Source of the DNA: DATARH01 sp963847345
Lineage (GTDB): Bacteria; Pseudomonadota; Alphaproteobacteria; ATCC43930; CGMCC-115725
Assembly (NCBI GenBank): GCA_963847345.1
Contig: CAWJZU010000022.1
Location: 608,474-672,473, forward strand
Length of the DNA stretch: 64,000 nucleotides
Direction: 5' to 3'
Positions 37,961-46,787 of this stretch are shown here, one piece after another (position 1 is the stretch's first letter; each line of letters starts with the position of its first letter). The notes beneath the pieces were generated by a model that made no database searches, had not been told where the DNA came from, and saw nothing but the letters and a program-made list of their open reading frames with translations. A program made the translations under genes and the position numbers.

Positions 37961-40047
37961 CCGGAAGTGGAGGCGATCCGGAGAACAGCGAGCGCGTGCT
38001 CGTGCTCGCGCCGACCGGCCGCGATGGTCGTGCCGCCTGCGCGATCATCGAGCAGGCCGGGCTTGCGGCGAAATTGTGCAGCGGGATTGATCCTTTGCGG
38101 GCGGCGTTGGAGGCGGGCGCCGGCGCGGCGGTGATTGCGGAAGAGGCGTTTTTCGGGGTCGATCTGAGCGGCCTGTTCGACTGGGTCGAAACGCAGCCGA
38201 CGTGGTCCGACTTCCCGTTCGTCATTCTGACGACTCGTCGCGACGATCCCCGGCCCCGGCAGCAGACACTGAAGCTGATCGCCAATCTGCGAAACGTGAT
38301 GCTGCAGGAGCGCCCACTTCAGGCCGTGACGCTGGTCAGCACCGTGCGCGCCGCTTTGCGCGCCCGCCTGCGCCAATATCAGGCCGCCAGACACCTGGCG
38401 GAACGCGAACATGCCGCCAGCCGCCTCGAACAGCTGGTCGGCGAACGGACCCGACAATTGCAGGATGCGAACAGCCGCCTGATCGCCGCCCAGGAGAGCC
38501 TGACGATGGCGCTCGAAGCAGCCCAGATGCGGACGTGGCATCTGGATCTCGCGGGGAATCGGGGCGGACATCAACAGTCATCGGCAAGCGGCGACTCATC
38601 GTTCGGGGCCGTCTCGCTGCTGGAGAGGTGGAGCAAAGCTGTCGACACCGCGTTGCTGCCCGAAGACCGGCCGGCCTTCGAGGCGGGTTTCGAGCAGGCA
38701 CGCAACTCGGGCAGGATCAATCTCGAAGCCCGGGTTCTGGGGGCGGGCGATGAGATCCGCTGGATTGCTGCCGAAGGCCGGCTCTATCGCGACGAGCGGG
38801 GCAATCCTGTCCGGCTGGCCGGCACGATCCGGGACGTGACCGAGCGCCGACAGGTGGAAGAGAGCCTTCGGCAAACCCAGAAGCTGGAGGTCATCGGGCA
38901 GCTGACCGGCGGAGTGGCGCACGATTTCAACAATCTGCTGACCGCGGTGCTGGGAAACATAGAATTGGCGAGCCTGCGCACGCGCGATCAGGATGTTCTT
39001 CAGGTTCTGCGACGCGCGGCGTCGGCGGCCGAGCGCGGCGCCAAATTGACGAGCCAGCTACTCGCGTTCGCCCGCAAGCAGCATCTCGCCCCAAGCGTCG
39101 TCAGTCTGAACGAGCTGGTATCGAGCATGGGCGATCTGCTGCTCCAGACGATCGGGGTCACCATCCGCATTGAGACGGTGCTGGAAAAGGATCTCTGGCC
39201 GGTGCTGATCGACCCGACCCAACTGGAACTTGTGCTGCTGAACCTGGCGATCAACAGCCGCGACGCGATGCCCAACGGAGGACGCCTGACGGTCGCAACC
39301 CGCAATATCGGGATTTCGGACCCGCTTCGTCCAGCTGGGCTGGGACCGCACGATTATGTCTCGATCTCGGTCAGCGATACGGGTTTCGGGATGACCCGGG
39401 AAGTGGCCGCGAAAGCCTTCGAACCTTTCTACACGACCAAGCCGATCGGCCAGGGTACCGGGCTCGGTCTGAGCCAGGTGCTCGCGTTTGCCCATCAATC
39501 GAGCGGCGAGGCGCGCATCGATTCACGAGTCGGCAGGGGCACGACAATCACCATTCTGCTGCCGCGCAGCCGGGAGTCTCTCGCGCAAGTGGTCGATGAG
39601 GACCGATCCGTTTCACATGCCGGCAGAGCCGCGACAATTCTCGTCGTGGACGACGACTGCGCGGTTCGGAGCATCACGGTTGAGGCGCTCGAGACGTTGA
39701 ATTACCGGGTAATCGAGGCCGAGAACGGCCGTGTCGCACTCGATCTGTTTCGCCATCGGCATGACATCGATCTCGTGCTGATCGATCTTGTGATGCCGGT
39801 GATGAATGGAAGGCAGCTCGCCACCCGGATCCGCGCGGCCGATCCAGAGCGCGCTATTCTATTTATGACCGGCTATGACGATCTGTCGGGCAGCGACGAT
39901 CCGTTTGCGCGGGAATTGATGATCAAGAAGCCGTTCAAGCTGGTCGAGCTCGCGGCTGCGGTCGAGCAGGCTCTCAGCGATCGCGATGCCAAGGCATCTT
40001 CGCCGTGGAATGTTACCCCTATTCGAAAATCCCAGCGAAAGCAGTGA
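37957..40047 (+). CDS. Hybrid sensor histidine kinase with pseudo-receiver start and receiver end
   Basis: 696 residues, TTG start overlapping the KaiC stop by four bases. Order: a receiver-like domain (residues 1-130: RVLVLAPTGRDGRAACAIIE ... FVILTTRR) lacking the acidic pair and the phospho-Asp; a coiled coil; a PAS-like fold ending in GTIRDVTERRQVEESL; HisKA with GGVAHDFNNLLTAVLGNIEL (His about 325); HATPase with LNLAINSRDAMPNGGRL, SVSDTGFGMTREV and GQGTGLGLSQV; and a C-terminal receiver (TILVVDDDCAVRSI, phospho-Asp in LVLIDLVMPVMNG, Lys in IKKPFKL). Soluble, no membrane helix. The first domain probably transduces protein contacts, perhaps with the KaiC partner (inference). Confidence 0.92.
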   Translation: MTGSGGDPENSERVLVLAPTGRDGRAACAIIEQAGLAAKLCSGIDPLRAALEAGAGAAVIAEEAFFGVDLSGLFDWVETQPTWSDFPFVILTTRRDDPRPRQQTLKLIANLRNVMLQERPLQAVTLVSTVRAALRARLRQYQAARHLAEREHAASRLEQLVGERTRQLQDANSRLIAAQESLTMALEAAQMRTWHLDLAGNRGGHQQSSASGDSSFGAVSLLERWSKAVDTALLPEDRPAFEAGFEQARNSGRINLEARVLGAGDEIRWIAAEGRLYRDERGNPVRLAGTIRDVTERRQVEESLRQTQKLEVIGQLTGGVAHDFNNLLTAVLGNIELASLRTRDQDVLQVLRRAASAAERGAKLTSQLLAFARKQHLAPSVVSLNELVSSMGDLLLQTIGVTIRIETVLEKDLWPVLIDPTQLELVLLNLAINSRDAMPNGGRLTVATRNIGISDPLRPAGLGPHDYVSISVSDTGFGMTREVAAKAFEPFYTTKPIGQGTGLGLSQVLAFAHQSSGEARIDSRVGRGTTITILLPRSRESLAQVVDEDRSVSHAGRAATILVVDDDCAVRSITVEALETLNYRVIEAENGRVALDLFRHRHDIDLVLIDLVMPVMNGRQLATRIRAADPERAILFMTGYDDLSGSDDPFARELMIKKPFKLVELAAAVEQALSDRDAKASSPWNVTPIRKSQRKQ

Positions 40048-40208
40048 CGAGCGGCCTGACGCCGGGGCGCCAAACCCGCCGTTCCACCTGTTGCGAACCC
40101 GAGGTTGAGCGAAGCCGCGCTGGCACTCTTGCGCGGCGCGGTTTATGACAAGATCCTCGTCGCCTGTCCCTAATTCTGCGCGCGCCGGTTCGGAGGGAAG
40201 AACGTATT

Positions 40209-41447
40209 ATGAACGATGCTTCGCCTATCACCGAGGGCAAAGCCCTGGCGCGGGGCCCCGGCGCCCTGGCCGGGCTCAAGGTAATCGATCTGACGCGCGT
40301 GCTGGGCGGTCCTTACTGCACCATGGTGCTGTCCGACCACGGCGCCGAGGTGATCAAACTCGAACCGCCGCAGGGCGACGAGACGCGCGAATGGGGTCCG
40401 CCGTTCGACGAGGCTGGCGATGCGAGCTACTATCTCGGCGTCAACCGCAACAAGCAGGGCGTCGGCCTCGACCTCTCGAAGCCGGCGGGACGGGAGGTGC
40501 TGCTGCGCCTGCTTGAAGACGCCGACGTGCTGATCGAGAATTTCAAGCCGGGCAGCATGGAGAGATGGGGTCTTGGCTACGAGGAGGTGCTGTCGAAGCG
40601 CTTTCCGCGCCTGATCCATTGCCGGGTATCCGGCTTCGGGGCGAACGGACCGCTCGGCGGGTTTCCCGGCTACGACGCGGTATTGCAGGCGATGGTCGGG
40701 CTGATGTCGATCAACGGCACCGAGACCAGCGGCCCGACACGGCTCGGCAACCCGATCGTCGATATCGCTACCGGCCTGTTCTCGGCGATCGCGATCCTGA
40801 TGGCGCTATACGAGCGCGAGAGATCCGGCAAGGGGCAGTATTGCGACATGACGCTGCACGATTGCGGCATGGCGCTGCTGCATCCGCATGCGGCGAATTT
40901 TTTCCTGAGCGGCAGGCGGCCGAAGGCGACCGGCAACCCGCATCCGAACCTCGCGCCCTATTCGAAATTCCAGACCCGCACCTGCGAGATCTTCGTCGCC
41001 GCCGGCAACGATCCCACGTTCCGGAAGTTCTGCGAGTTTCTTGGTCTGCGCGAGTTGGCGAGCGATCCGCGCTTCGCGACCAATGCCGGACGCCTCGTCA
41101 ACCGCGACGCGCTGACCGAGGCGTTGAACGCCCGCTTCGCGACCGAAGACGGGCACGAACTGACGCGTCGTATGCTGGCCGCCGGCCTGCCCGCCGGGCC
41201 GGTGCTGCATGTCGACGAGGCGATGGCCGCCGATCATACGGAGCATCGCAACATGGTGACCGAGCTCGGCGGCTACCGGGGGCTCGGCACTCCAATCAAG
41301 CTCTCGCGCACGCCGGGCGGCACAAGGAGCGCACCGCCGCGCTTCAACGAGCATGGCGAGGCGGTGCTGCGCAGGCGGGGTTTTTCCGATGCCGAAATCG
41401 CTGAGCTTTCGCGAGACGGCGTACTGGTGCGGCAGCGCCGCAACTAG
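40209..41447 (+). CDS. CaiB/BaiF-type (family III) CoA transferase
   Basis: 412 residues, ATG 40209 behind GGAGGGAAG. Family III fold: LAGLKVIDLTRVLGGPYCTM, LSDHGAEVIKLEPPQGDETR, VGLDLSKPAGREVLLRLLED, ADVLIENFKPGSMERWGLGY, RVSGFGANGPLGGFPGYDAV (catalytic Asp in PGYD), GLFSAIAILMALYERERSGK, NMVTELGGYRGLGTPIKLS. These transfer CoA between carboxylates such as formyl/oxalate, carnitine or succinyl donors. It cannot be told from sequence which one. A truncated transporter gene begins at its stop. Confidence 0.92.
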   Translation: MNDASPITEGKALARGPGALAGLKVIDLTRVLGGPYCTMVLSDHGAEVIKLEPPQGDETREWGPPFDEAGDASYYLGVNRNKQGVGLDLSKPAGREVLLRLLEDADVLIENFKPGSMERWGLGYEEVLSKRFPRLIHCRVSGFGANGPLGGFPGYDAVLQAMVGLMSINGTETSGPTRLGNPIVDIATGLFSAIAILMALYERERSGKGQYCDMTLHDCGMALLHPHAANFFLSGRRPKATGNPHPNLAPYSKFQTRTCEIFVAAGNDPTFRKFCEFLGLRELASDPRFATNAGRLVNRDALTEALNARFATEDGHELTRRMLAAGLPAGPVLHVDEAMAADHTEHRNMVTELGGYRGLGTPIKLSRTPGGTRSAPPRFNEHGEAVLRRRGFSDAEIAELSRDGVLVRQRRN

Positions 41448-42887
41448 GCTGGTCCACTCGGCCGCGCCGTTCTACAGCACGCTGATCCATGTCAACCCGG
41501 AGGACCCGGGCTCGGATCAGTTCGTCTGCGATTTGTGCGTCGAGATGCCGACCCCGACCGATGGCGGTAAAACCTATACGTTCAAGGTCCAGCCCGGGGT
41601 CAAGTTCCACGACGGAACGCCGCTGACATCGGCGGATATCGTCGCGAGCTGGAACAAGATCATCTTTCCGCCGGAGGGGACCGTCAGCCCGCGGCAAAGC
41701 TATTTCATGATGGTGGACAAGGTCGAGGCGCCGGACCCGGAAACGGTCGTCTTCCGCCTCAAGTTTCCGACCAACGCCTTCCTGCCGGCGCTGGCCGACC
41801 CGTTCGCCTTCATTTACGAGAAGAAGATTCTCGACAAGGACCCGCACTGGTACGAGCGCAACGTCATGGGGTCCGGGCCATTCAAGTTCGTCGCCTATGA
41901 AACCGGCCAGTCGATCAAGGGCGAACGCAATCCCGATTATTTCAAGAAGGGTCTGCCGTATCTCGACGGCTTCGTCGGGATCTACGCGCCGAAGCAGGCG
42001 ACGCGCGTCGATGCGATCCGCGCCGATCGCGCCGCAATGGAATTTCGCGGCATGCCGCCCTCGGCCGCCGACGAGCTGAAACGCGAACTCGGCGACAAGA
42101 TCGTTATCGCGACCAGCGACTGGAACGTCGGATCGTCGTTTACGCCGAACCACAAGAAGAAGCCGTTCGACGACGCCCGCGTGCGCCGCGCGCTGACCCT
42201 CGCGATCGACCGCTGGCAGCGGCGCCGAGGCGTTGTCCAAGGTCGCGGTGGTCAAGACCGTCGGCACGTTCGTATTTCCCGAATCGAAGCTGGCGCCGAC
42301 CAAGGAGGAGCTGCAGGAGATGGCGGGCTATTGGCCCGACATCGAGAAGTCGCGCGCCGAAGCCAGGCGGCTGCTTGAAGGAGGCGGGCGCCGAGGGGAT
42401 GAGCTTTGAATTGCTGAACCGGAATGTGGATCAGCCGTACAAGTACATCGCCAGCTGGCTGATCGACCAGTGGAGCAAGATCGGGCTTCACGTGACGCAG
42501 CGCGTCGTGCCGAGCGGACCGTGGTACGAGGCGCTGCGCAGCGGCAATTTCGATGTCTCGGTTGAGGCGCCCGGTCACGGCATCGTCAACCCGCTGCTCG
42601 ATGTACAAAAAGAGCTGCCCTCATCGGTGTCGGCCGAGAGCTATGGCGGTTACGAAGACCCGAAAGCCATCGAAATCTACGACCGGATGCTGCGGGAGAC
42701 CGATCCGCAAAAGCAGAAGGCGCTGATGCTCGCATTCGAGAAGCACAACCTCGATACCGAGGCGCATCAGGGATATTTGGTCTGGTGGAACCGGATCGTG
42801 CCGTATCATGCCTATGTGAAGGGGTGGAAGATCGGGCCGAGCCACCTCGCGAACCAGGATCTGGCGACGGTCTGGCTCGACCGATAA
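41448..42887 (+). pseudogene. 5'-truncated peptide-type ABC transporter substrate-binding protein (SBP family 5), with frameshifts
   Basis: Homology starts abruptly at LVHSAAPFYSTLIHVNPEDP, right after the CoA-transferase stop (41447). The signal peptide and about 70 further N-terminal residues of an SBP_bac_5 protein are absent. The rest follows the family: YTFKVQPGVKFHDGTPLTSA, WNKIIFPPEG, YERNVMGSGPFKF, then a frame change near 42215, ESKLAPTKEELQEMAGYWPD, another near 42385, FELLNRNVDQPYKYIASWLI, to the end VKGWKIGPSHLANQDLATVW. No permease genes follow. Start loss plus two shifts make it a pseudogene, the leftover of a deletion that joined the transporter to the CoA-transferase gene. Confidence 0.8.
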
Positions 42888-42917
42888 CGAACGTCACGCG
42901 CCGCATCGGAGGCCGCT

Positions 42918-43178
42918 GTGAGCCTGCAGTATTGGCCCCACGAGGATCTGCACGTTAAATCGGCCGCAGGTCCGGGCGTGCATTCCGGGGGACTTGAGCC
43001 GGGCGCAGGCGATTATTTCGCGATCGCGGTCATCAATCTGACGCTGGCGATGGCATTGGTCAGTTTCGCGTTGAACGACGGCGTCATCGGGGCGCTGGTC
43101 GTGTTCGGCCCTGATCGCCGGGTTCAACGGGCTGGTGCTGCGCGGTATGATTTCGAGCCGGCGCAGCCCTCCGGCTGA
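42918..43178 (+). CDS. Hypothetical small membrane protein, possibly frameshifted
   Basis: 86 residues: a polar start MSLQYWPHEDLHVKSAAGPG, then a hydrophobic segment FAIAVINLTLAMALVSFALN and a second, GVIGALVVF. The frame then becomes Arg-rich; one base out, a more membrane-like LIAGFNGLVLRGMISS continues to about 43222. ATG 42918 follows AGGCCGCTGTG (weak site). I do not recognise it. It could be another fragment left by the same deletion as the truncated transporter gene. Confidence 0.35.
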   Translation: MSLQYWPHEDLHVKSAAGPGVHSGGLEPGAGDYFAIAVINLTLAMALVSFALNDGVIGALVVFGPDRRVQRAGAARYDFEPAQPSG

Positions 43179-43186
43179 GGCGCTGC

Positions 43187-43360
43187 TCAGCCGCAAAGCA
43201 CGAGCATCATATCGAGAAGGATAGAAGCGCCGTTTTTTGCCCAGAGCGCGAAGGCGGCCGCGGAAAGCGCGACGGCCGCAAGGCCCGCAACCCAGAGAAG
43301 TCTTGAAGGCCGGGGTGGCGCCGCTCGTCTGCCACGCACGGTCCCGATCGGCACGGTCAC
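43187..43360 (-). CDS. Hypothetical single-helix membrane protein, 57 residues
   Basis: GTG start at 43360: VTVPIGTVRGRRAAPPRPSR, a helix LLWVAGLAAVALSAAAFALW and the tail AKNGASILLDMMLVLCG. Basic before and polar after the helix. Small proteins with this shape and a LLDM-x(2-5)-CG end are common in alphaproteobacterial genomes; the function is unknown. It lies 15 bases behind the MFS gene stop, same strand, so co-transcription with it is likely. Confidence 0.5.
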   Translation of the reverse strand: MTVPIGTVRGRRAAPPRPSRLLWVAGLAAVALSAAAFALWAKNGASILLDMMLVLCG

Positions 43361-43374
43361 ATCCGCCTCGCTGG

Positions 43375-44685
43375 TTAGGCCCGCGCCATCGCGAGACGCG
43401 GCACCGGGCGTTCGCGAATTTGCCAGTGAAGCAAGGCGGCGACAACGCCGAGCCCGACCGAAATCCACCACATCGCGTCGTAATTGCCTTGCGTGTCGTA
43501 GAGGCGGCCGGCGCCCCAGCCGCCGAAAAAGCTGCCGAGCTGGTGGCTGAAGAACACGATGCCCCACAGCATCGACATATGCGTCGGGCCGAACATGGTG
43601 CCTACCAGCCCGCTCGTCAGCGGCACCGTGCCGAGCCACAGGAACCCGAGCGTGGCGGCGAACAGCAGAACCGAGGCCCACGACAGCGGCAACGCCAGAA
43701 ACACGACAAACGCCGCCGCGCGCAGCGCATAAAGCAGCGCGAGCATGTCCTTTTTCGGGTACCGGCCGCCGAGCCAGCCCCAGATCAGCGCGCCGGCGAT
43801 ATTGAACAGGCCGACCAGACCGATCGCCCAGCCGCCCAGCTCGAGCGGCGATACCGAAGCGCCGAAAAACTTCATCCCGACCGCGTGGTCGGCGATGTAG
43901 GCCGGCAGGTGCAGCCCGATAAACGTCACGTGGAACCCGCAGACGAAAAATCCGACGGTCAGCAGCCAAAAACCCGGCGTGCGGGATGCCTCGCGCAGCG
44001 CCTCGCGCGTGCCCTGCCGTGTCGCCCCCGCCGCCGCGTTCGCACCCGACCGGCGCCGCTCGCGCAGCCCGAGCGCCAGCGGGATCATCAGCACCGATAC
44101 GAGGCCGAGGACCGCCATCGTCTGATGCCAGCTGTCGAACCGAGACTGCATCAGCGAGGCGAACGGGACGATTGCGAACTGGCCGAACGATCCGCCGGCG
44201 GTTGCGACGCCGAGCGCGATCGAGCGCCGCGCCGCCGGGGTCTGGCGGTTGATCGCACCGAGGATTGGGCCGAACCCGGCCGCCGCCGTGCCGATCCCGC
44301 ACACGATGTTGCCGGCGGTCAGCAGCACGCCCTCGGTCGCCGCCGCGATCATGAAGATGCCGGCGACATACAGAATGCCGCCGGCGGCGACGGTGCGCGC
44401 GGTGCCGAAACGGTCGGCGACATTGCCGACAAACGGCGCAAACACCCCCATCAGCAGCATCGACAGCGCGTTCGCGAACGACCACAGCTCGCGCCCGACC
44501 CCGAGCTCGGCCGCGATCGGCTTCTGGAAAATGCCGAAACTCTGGCGCGCGCCGAGCCCGATCGTCAGGATCGCGGCGCCGCACAGCACCGGGACCCAGA
44601 AGCTGCGCGGCTGGTGCGCGGCGATGTGATCCGTCGAGGCGGTGGCCATCGGGTCGAAATCCTCTGTTCGGGGGCCTCTTGTCAT
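43375..44685 (-). CDS. MFS transporter (oxalate/formate antiporter-like)
   Basis: About 436 residues; the first ATG (44685) overlaps the MATE stop as ATGA, and a second at 44649 (MATASTDHIAAHQPRSFWVP) is also likely. Twelve helices; LGARQSFGIFQKPIAAELGV after helix 1 and FVGNVADRFGTARTVAAGGI are typical of MFS members of the MCT/OFA kind, as are GAINRQTPAARRSIALGVAT and WGWLGGRYPKKDMLALLYAL. Such carriers move small organic acids. Together with the MATE gene and the short membrane protein it forms a minus-strand unit. Confidence 0.88.
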   Translation of the reverse strand: MTRGPRTEDFDPMATASTDHIAAHQPRSFWVPVLCGAAILTIGLGARQSFGIFQKPIAAELGVGRELWSFANALSMLLMGVFAPFVGNVADRFGTARTVAAGGILYVAGIFMIAAATEGVLLTAGNIVCGIGTAAAGFGPILGAINRQTPAARRSIALGVATAGGSFGQFAIVPFASLMQSRFDSWHQTMAVLGLVSVLMIPLALGLRERRRSGANAAAGATRQGTREALREASRTPGFWLLTVGFFVCGFHVTFIGLHLPAYIADHAVGMKFFGASVSPLELGGWAIGLVGLFNIAGALIWGWLGGRYPKKDMLALLYALRAAAFVVFLALPLSWASVLLFAATLGFLWLGTVPLTSGLVGTMFGPTHMSMLWGIVFFSHQLGSFFGGWGAGRLYDTQGNYDAMWWISVGLGVVAALLHWQIRERPVPRLAMARA

Positions 44686-46154
44686 CGTCCCGCTCGCGGT
44701 TGCGTGAACCAGGCGCCGCGGCCGATCGCGCCGGCAATCGTCAGGCCGTAGGCGACGAGGGCGAAGGCGAGAGCGGCGAACAGCCACGCCAGCGATCCGG
44801 TCACAGCCAGCGCGATCCAGCCGCCGCCGATCGCGATCACGAGACGAAGCAGCCCGGCCAATAGCGGCCACAGCAGCCGGCCGGCGCCTTGCGAGGCGAA
44901 ATACAGCGCCAGACCCATGCCGAAAAACCCGTAGGCCGGTCCGACGATGCGCAGGTATTGCGCGCCGGCCGCGTGCATCGCCGCATCGTCGCTGAACAGG
45001 CCGAGCCAGAGGTCGGGCGCCATCGCCGCCGCCAGCCCGACCGCCTCGGTCAGCGCGAACGCGACCGCCGCTCCGGTGAAGGCGATGCGCAGGGCGCGCT
45101 CGCGGCGGCCGGCGCCGAGATTGGTGCCGACCAGCGCGACCAGCGGCGCGCCGAGCCCGAAGACGAGCGGTACGAGCAGGTATTCGAGGCGATTACCGGT
45201 GCCGTAGCCGGCGACGGATGCCGGGCCGCCGCTCGCGCCGACCAGCCCGGTCGCCAGCACCACGGTCAGCGTCGTCTGCAATGTCGAGACCGAGGCGACC
45301 GCGCCGACCCGCAATATGTCGCCAAATAGACGCGCCCGCGGGCGTACCCAGGCGAACCGGACCACCGACCGCCCCGACGCGAGATAAACCGCCAGCACCG
45401 CCGCCGTCAGTGCAGTGGTCGAAATGACGGCGATCCCCGCGCCGGCAATTCCGAGCGTCGGAAACGGCCCCAGGCCGAAGATCAGACACGGCGACAGCGG
45501 CACGAGCAGCACGACACCCGCGCTGACCGCGAGCGCCGGCACCAGCATGTTGCCGGTGCCGCGGATAACGCTCGCCAGCGCGTTCATCAGCCAGACCAGC
45601 GGCGTGCCGGCGAAGACGATGTTGGAGTAGACGAGCGCGGCGGCGAGCGATTCGCCCTCGCCGCCGAGCGCCCGGTACAGCGAGGGACCAAATCCCATGA
45701 CCAGTGCGGCAAACGAGGCGCCGATCGCGAAATTGACGACGATCGCGTGCAGTACCAGCGCATCGGCATCGTCGCGACGCCCGCTGCCCAGGGCACGCGC
45801 CACCGCCGACGAAATGCCGCCGCCCATCGCGCCGGCCGACAGCATCTGCATCATCATGAATAGCGGAAAGACCAGCGCGACGCCGGCCAAGGCGTCGAGA
45901 CCGAGCCGCGACACCCACCAGGTCTCGATCAGCCCGGTCGACGCCATGACCAGCATGACCGCGATATTGGGCCAGGCGAGCCGCAGCAGCATCGGCGCGA
46001 TCGGGGCTTCGAGCAGACGCCGCGTTCGCGGGTCGAGGGCGAGGCGGGTTGCGGCCGGCGGGGCGATGATTGCCGCAACCGCTCGGCCCGGAGCATTCCC
46101 CGCAGCTTCTCGCGCGACACCCTCCGCGACATTTCCCGCGCCATCCAACGGCAT
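44682..46154 (-). CDS. MATE family efflux transporter
   Basis: 490 residues, ATG 46154 behind GGGAG. Twelve hydrophobic segments in two bundles; the MATE marks are LAWPNIAVMLVMASTGLIET, ISSAVARALGSGRRDDADAL, VYSNIVFAGTPLVWLMNALA, VIRGTGNMLVPAL, and in the second half YGTGNRLEYLLVPLVFGLG and ALVGTNLGAGRRERA. MATE pumps export cationic drugs with sodium or protons. A MarR gene lies divergently, with repeats of ATATGCGC between, so regulation by that MarR is likely. A basic/Ala-rich N-terminal tail of about 45 residues precedes helix 1. Confidence 0.92.
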   Translation of the reverse strand: MPLDGAGNVAEGVAREAAGNAPGRAVAAIIAPPAATRLALDPRTRRLLEAPIAPMLLRLAWPNIAVMLVMASTGLIETWWVSRLGLDALAGVALVFPLFMMMQMLSAGAMGGGISSAVARALGSGRRDDADALVLHAIVVNFAIGASFAALVMGFGPSLYRALGGEGESLAAALVYSNIVFAGTPLVWLMNALASVIRGTGNMLVPALAVSAGVVLLVPLSPCLIFGLGPFPTLGIAGAGIAVISTTALTAAVLAVYLASGRSVVRFAWVRPRARLFGDILRVGAVASVSTLQTTLTVVLATGLVGASGGPASVAGYGTGNRLEYLLVPLVFGLGAPLVALVGTNLGAGRRERALRIAFTGAAVAFALTEAVGLAAAMAPDLWLGLFSDDAAMHAAGAQYLRIVGPAYGFFGMGLALYFASQGAGRLLWPLLAGLLRLVIAIGGGWIALAVTGSLAWLFAALAFALVAYGLTIAGAIGRGAWFTQPRAGR

Positions 46155-46188
46155 GATAGGCTCCCAGGAGGCACGCCCGTGACATCGA

Positions 46189-46228
46189 GCGTATATGCGC
46201 CTATATATCAGAGCATATGCGCGTATCT
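46189..46228. promoter_or_regulatory. Repeat-rich divergent promoter/operator between MATE and MarR
   Basis: The 111 bases between the two starts hold GCGTATATGCGC (46189-46200) and GCATATGCGCGTATC (46213-46227), two copies of ATATGCGC with TATATATC between. The AT-rich, symmetric sequence in a G+C-rich surround fits an operator overlapping both promoters. Confidence 0.5.
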
Positions 46229-46265
46229 GTCCAGTACGCCAGGCATGTGTTTCCGGAGTGGGGCT

Positions 46266-46787
46266 ATGAACGGGGAGCCGACATCAGCGGAGCGGGACAG
46301 GTTGTCGGAGTGTAACTGTCTGGCGATCCGCCAGGCGGCGCGGCATGTTACCCAGCTTTATGACCAACTTTTCGCGCCGGTCGGGTTGCGCGCTACGCAG
46401 TTCGCGATATTGAGTCGGCTGCGGCGCCGGGGCCCGATGACGATCAACGCGCTGGCCGGATTGCTGGTGATGGACCGCACGACGCTCGGCCGCAACATTC
46501 TGCCGCTGGAGCGCGACGGGCTGATCGAGGTTGTCGCATCGTCGGTCGACCGCCGCCGCCGCGAGCTGCGCCTGACCGACACCGGTCTAGCGAAGCACGA
46601 AGCGGCACTCGAGTGCTGGTCGGTGGCGCAGCAGCGTTTCGAGGCCGCTTTCGGGGGTGAGCGCGCGGCGGCGCTGCGGGCGCTGCTGCGCGACGTGGTC
46701 GCTGCCGACTTCGCCGCCGCAGTCGCCGGGGAAAGGGATGACGCGGGGATCCGGTCGGCGCAGCGCCCAGCCGACGGCGACCGCTAA
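46266..46787 (+). CDS. MarR family winged-helix regulator
   Basis: 173 residues from ATG 46266 (GGAG eight bases upstream); an earlier in-frame ATG (46179) would place the coding start inside the operator repeats. MarR fold: CLAIRQAARHVTQLYDQLFA, GLRATQFAILSRL, recognition helix INALAGLLVMDRTTLGRNIL, wing GLIEVVASSVDRRRRELRLT. Cys residues in SECNCLAI at the first helix could sense oxidation, as in OhrR-type members (inference). Probably represses the divergent MATE pump. Its stop overlaps the convergent dioxygenase stop by four bases. Confidence 0.9.
   Translation: MNGEPTSAERDRLSECNCLAIRQAARHVTQLYDQLFAPVGLRATQFAILSRLRRRGPMTINALAGLLVMDRTTLGRNILPLERDGLIEVVASSVDRRRRELRLTDTGLAKHEAALECWSVAQQRFEAAFGGERAAALRALLRDVVAADFAAAVAGERDDAGIRSAQRPADGDR

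Noticed and set aside
42200..42400. Programmed frameshifting in the peptide-binding protein
   Set aside because: No slippery sequence with a following stem; the gene is also headless, so decay or error is simpler.
43237..44751. Open frame of about 504 codons, plus strand, opposite the MFS gene
   Set aside because: Shadow of membrane-protein codons; translation is almost purely Arg/Ala/Pro.
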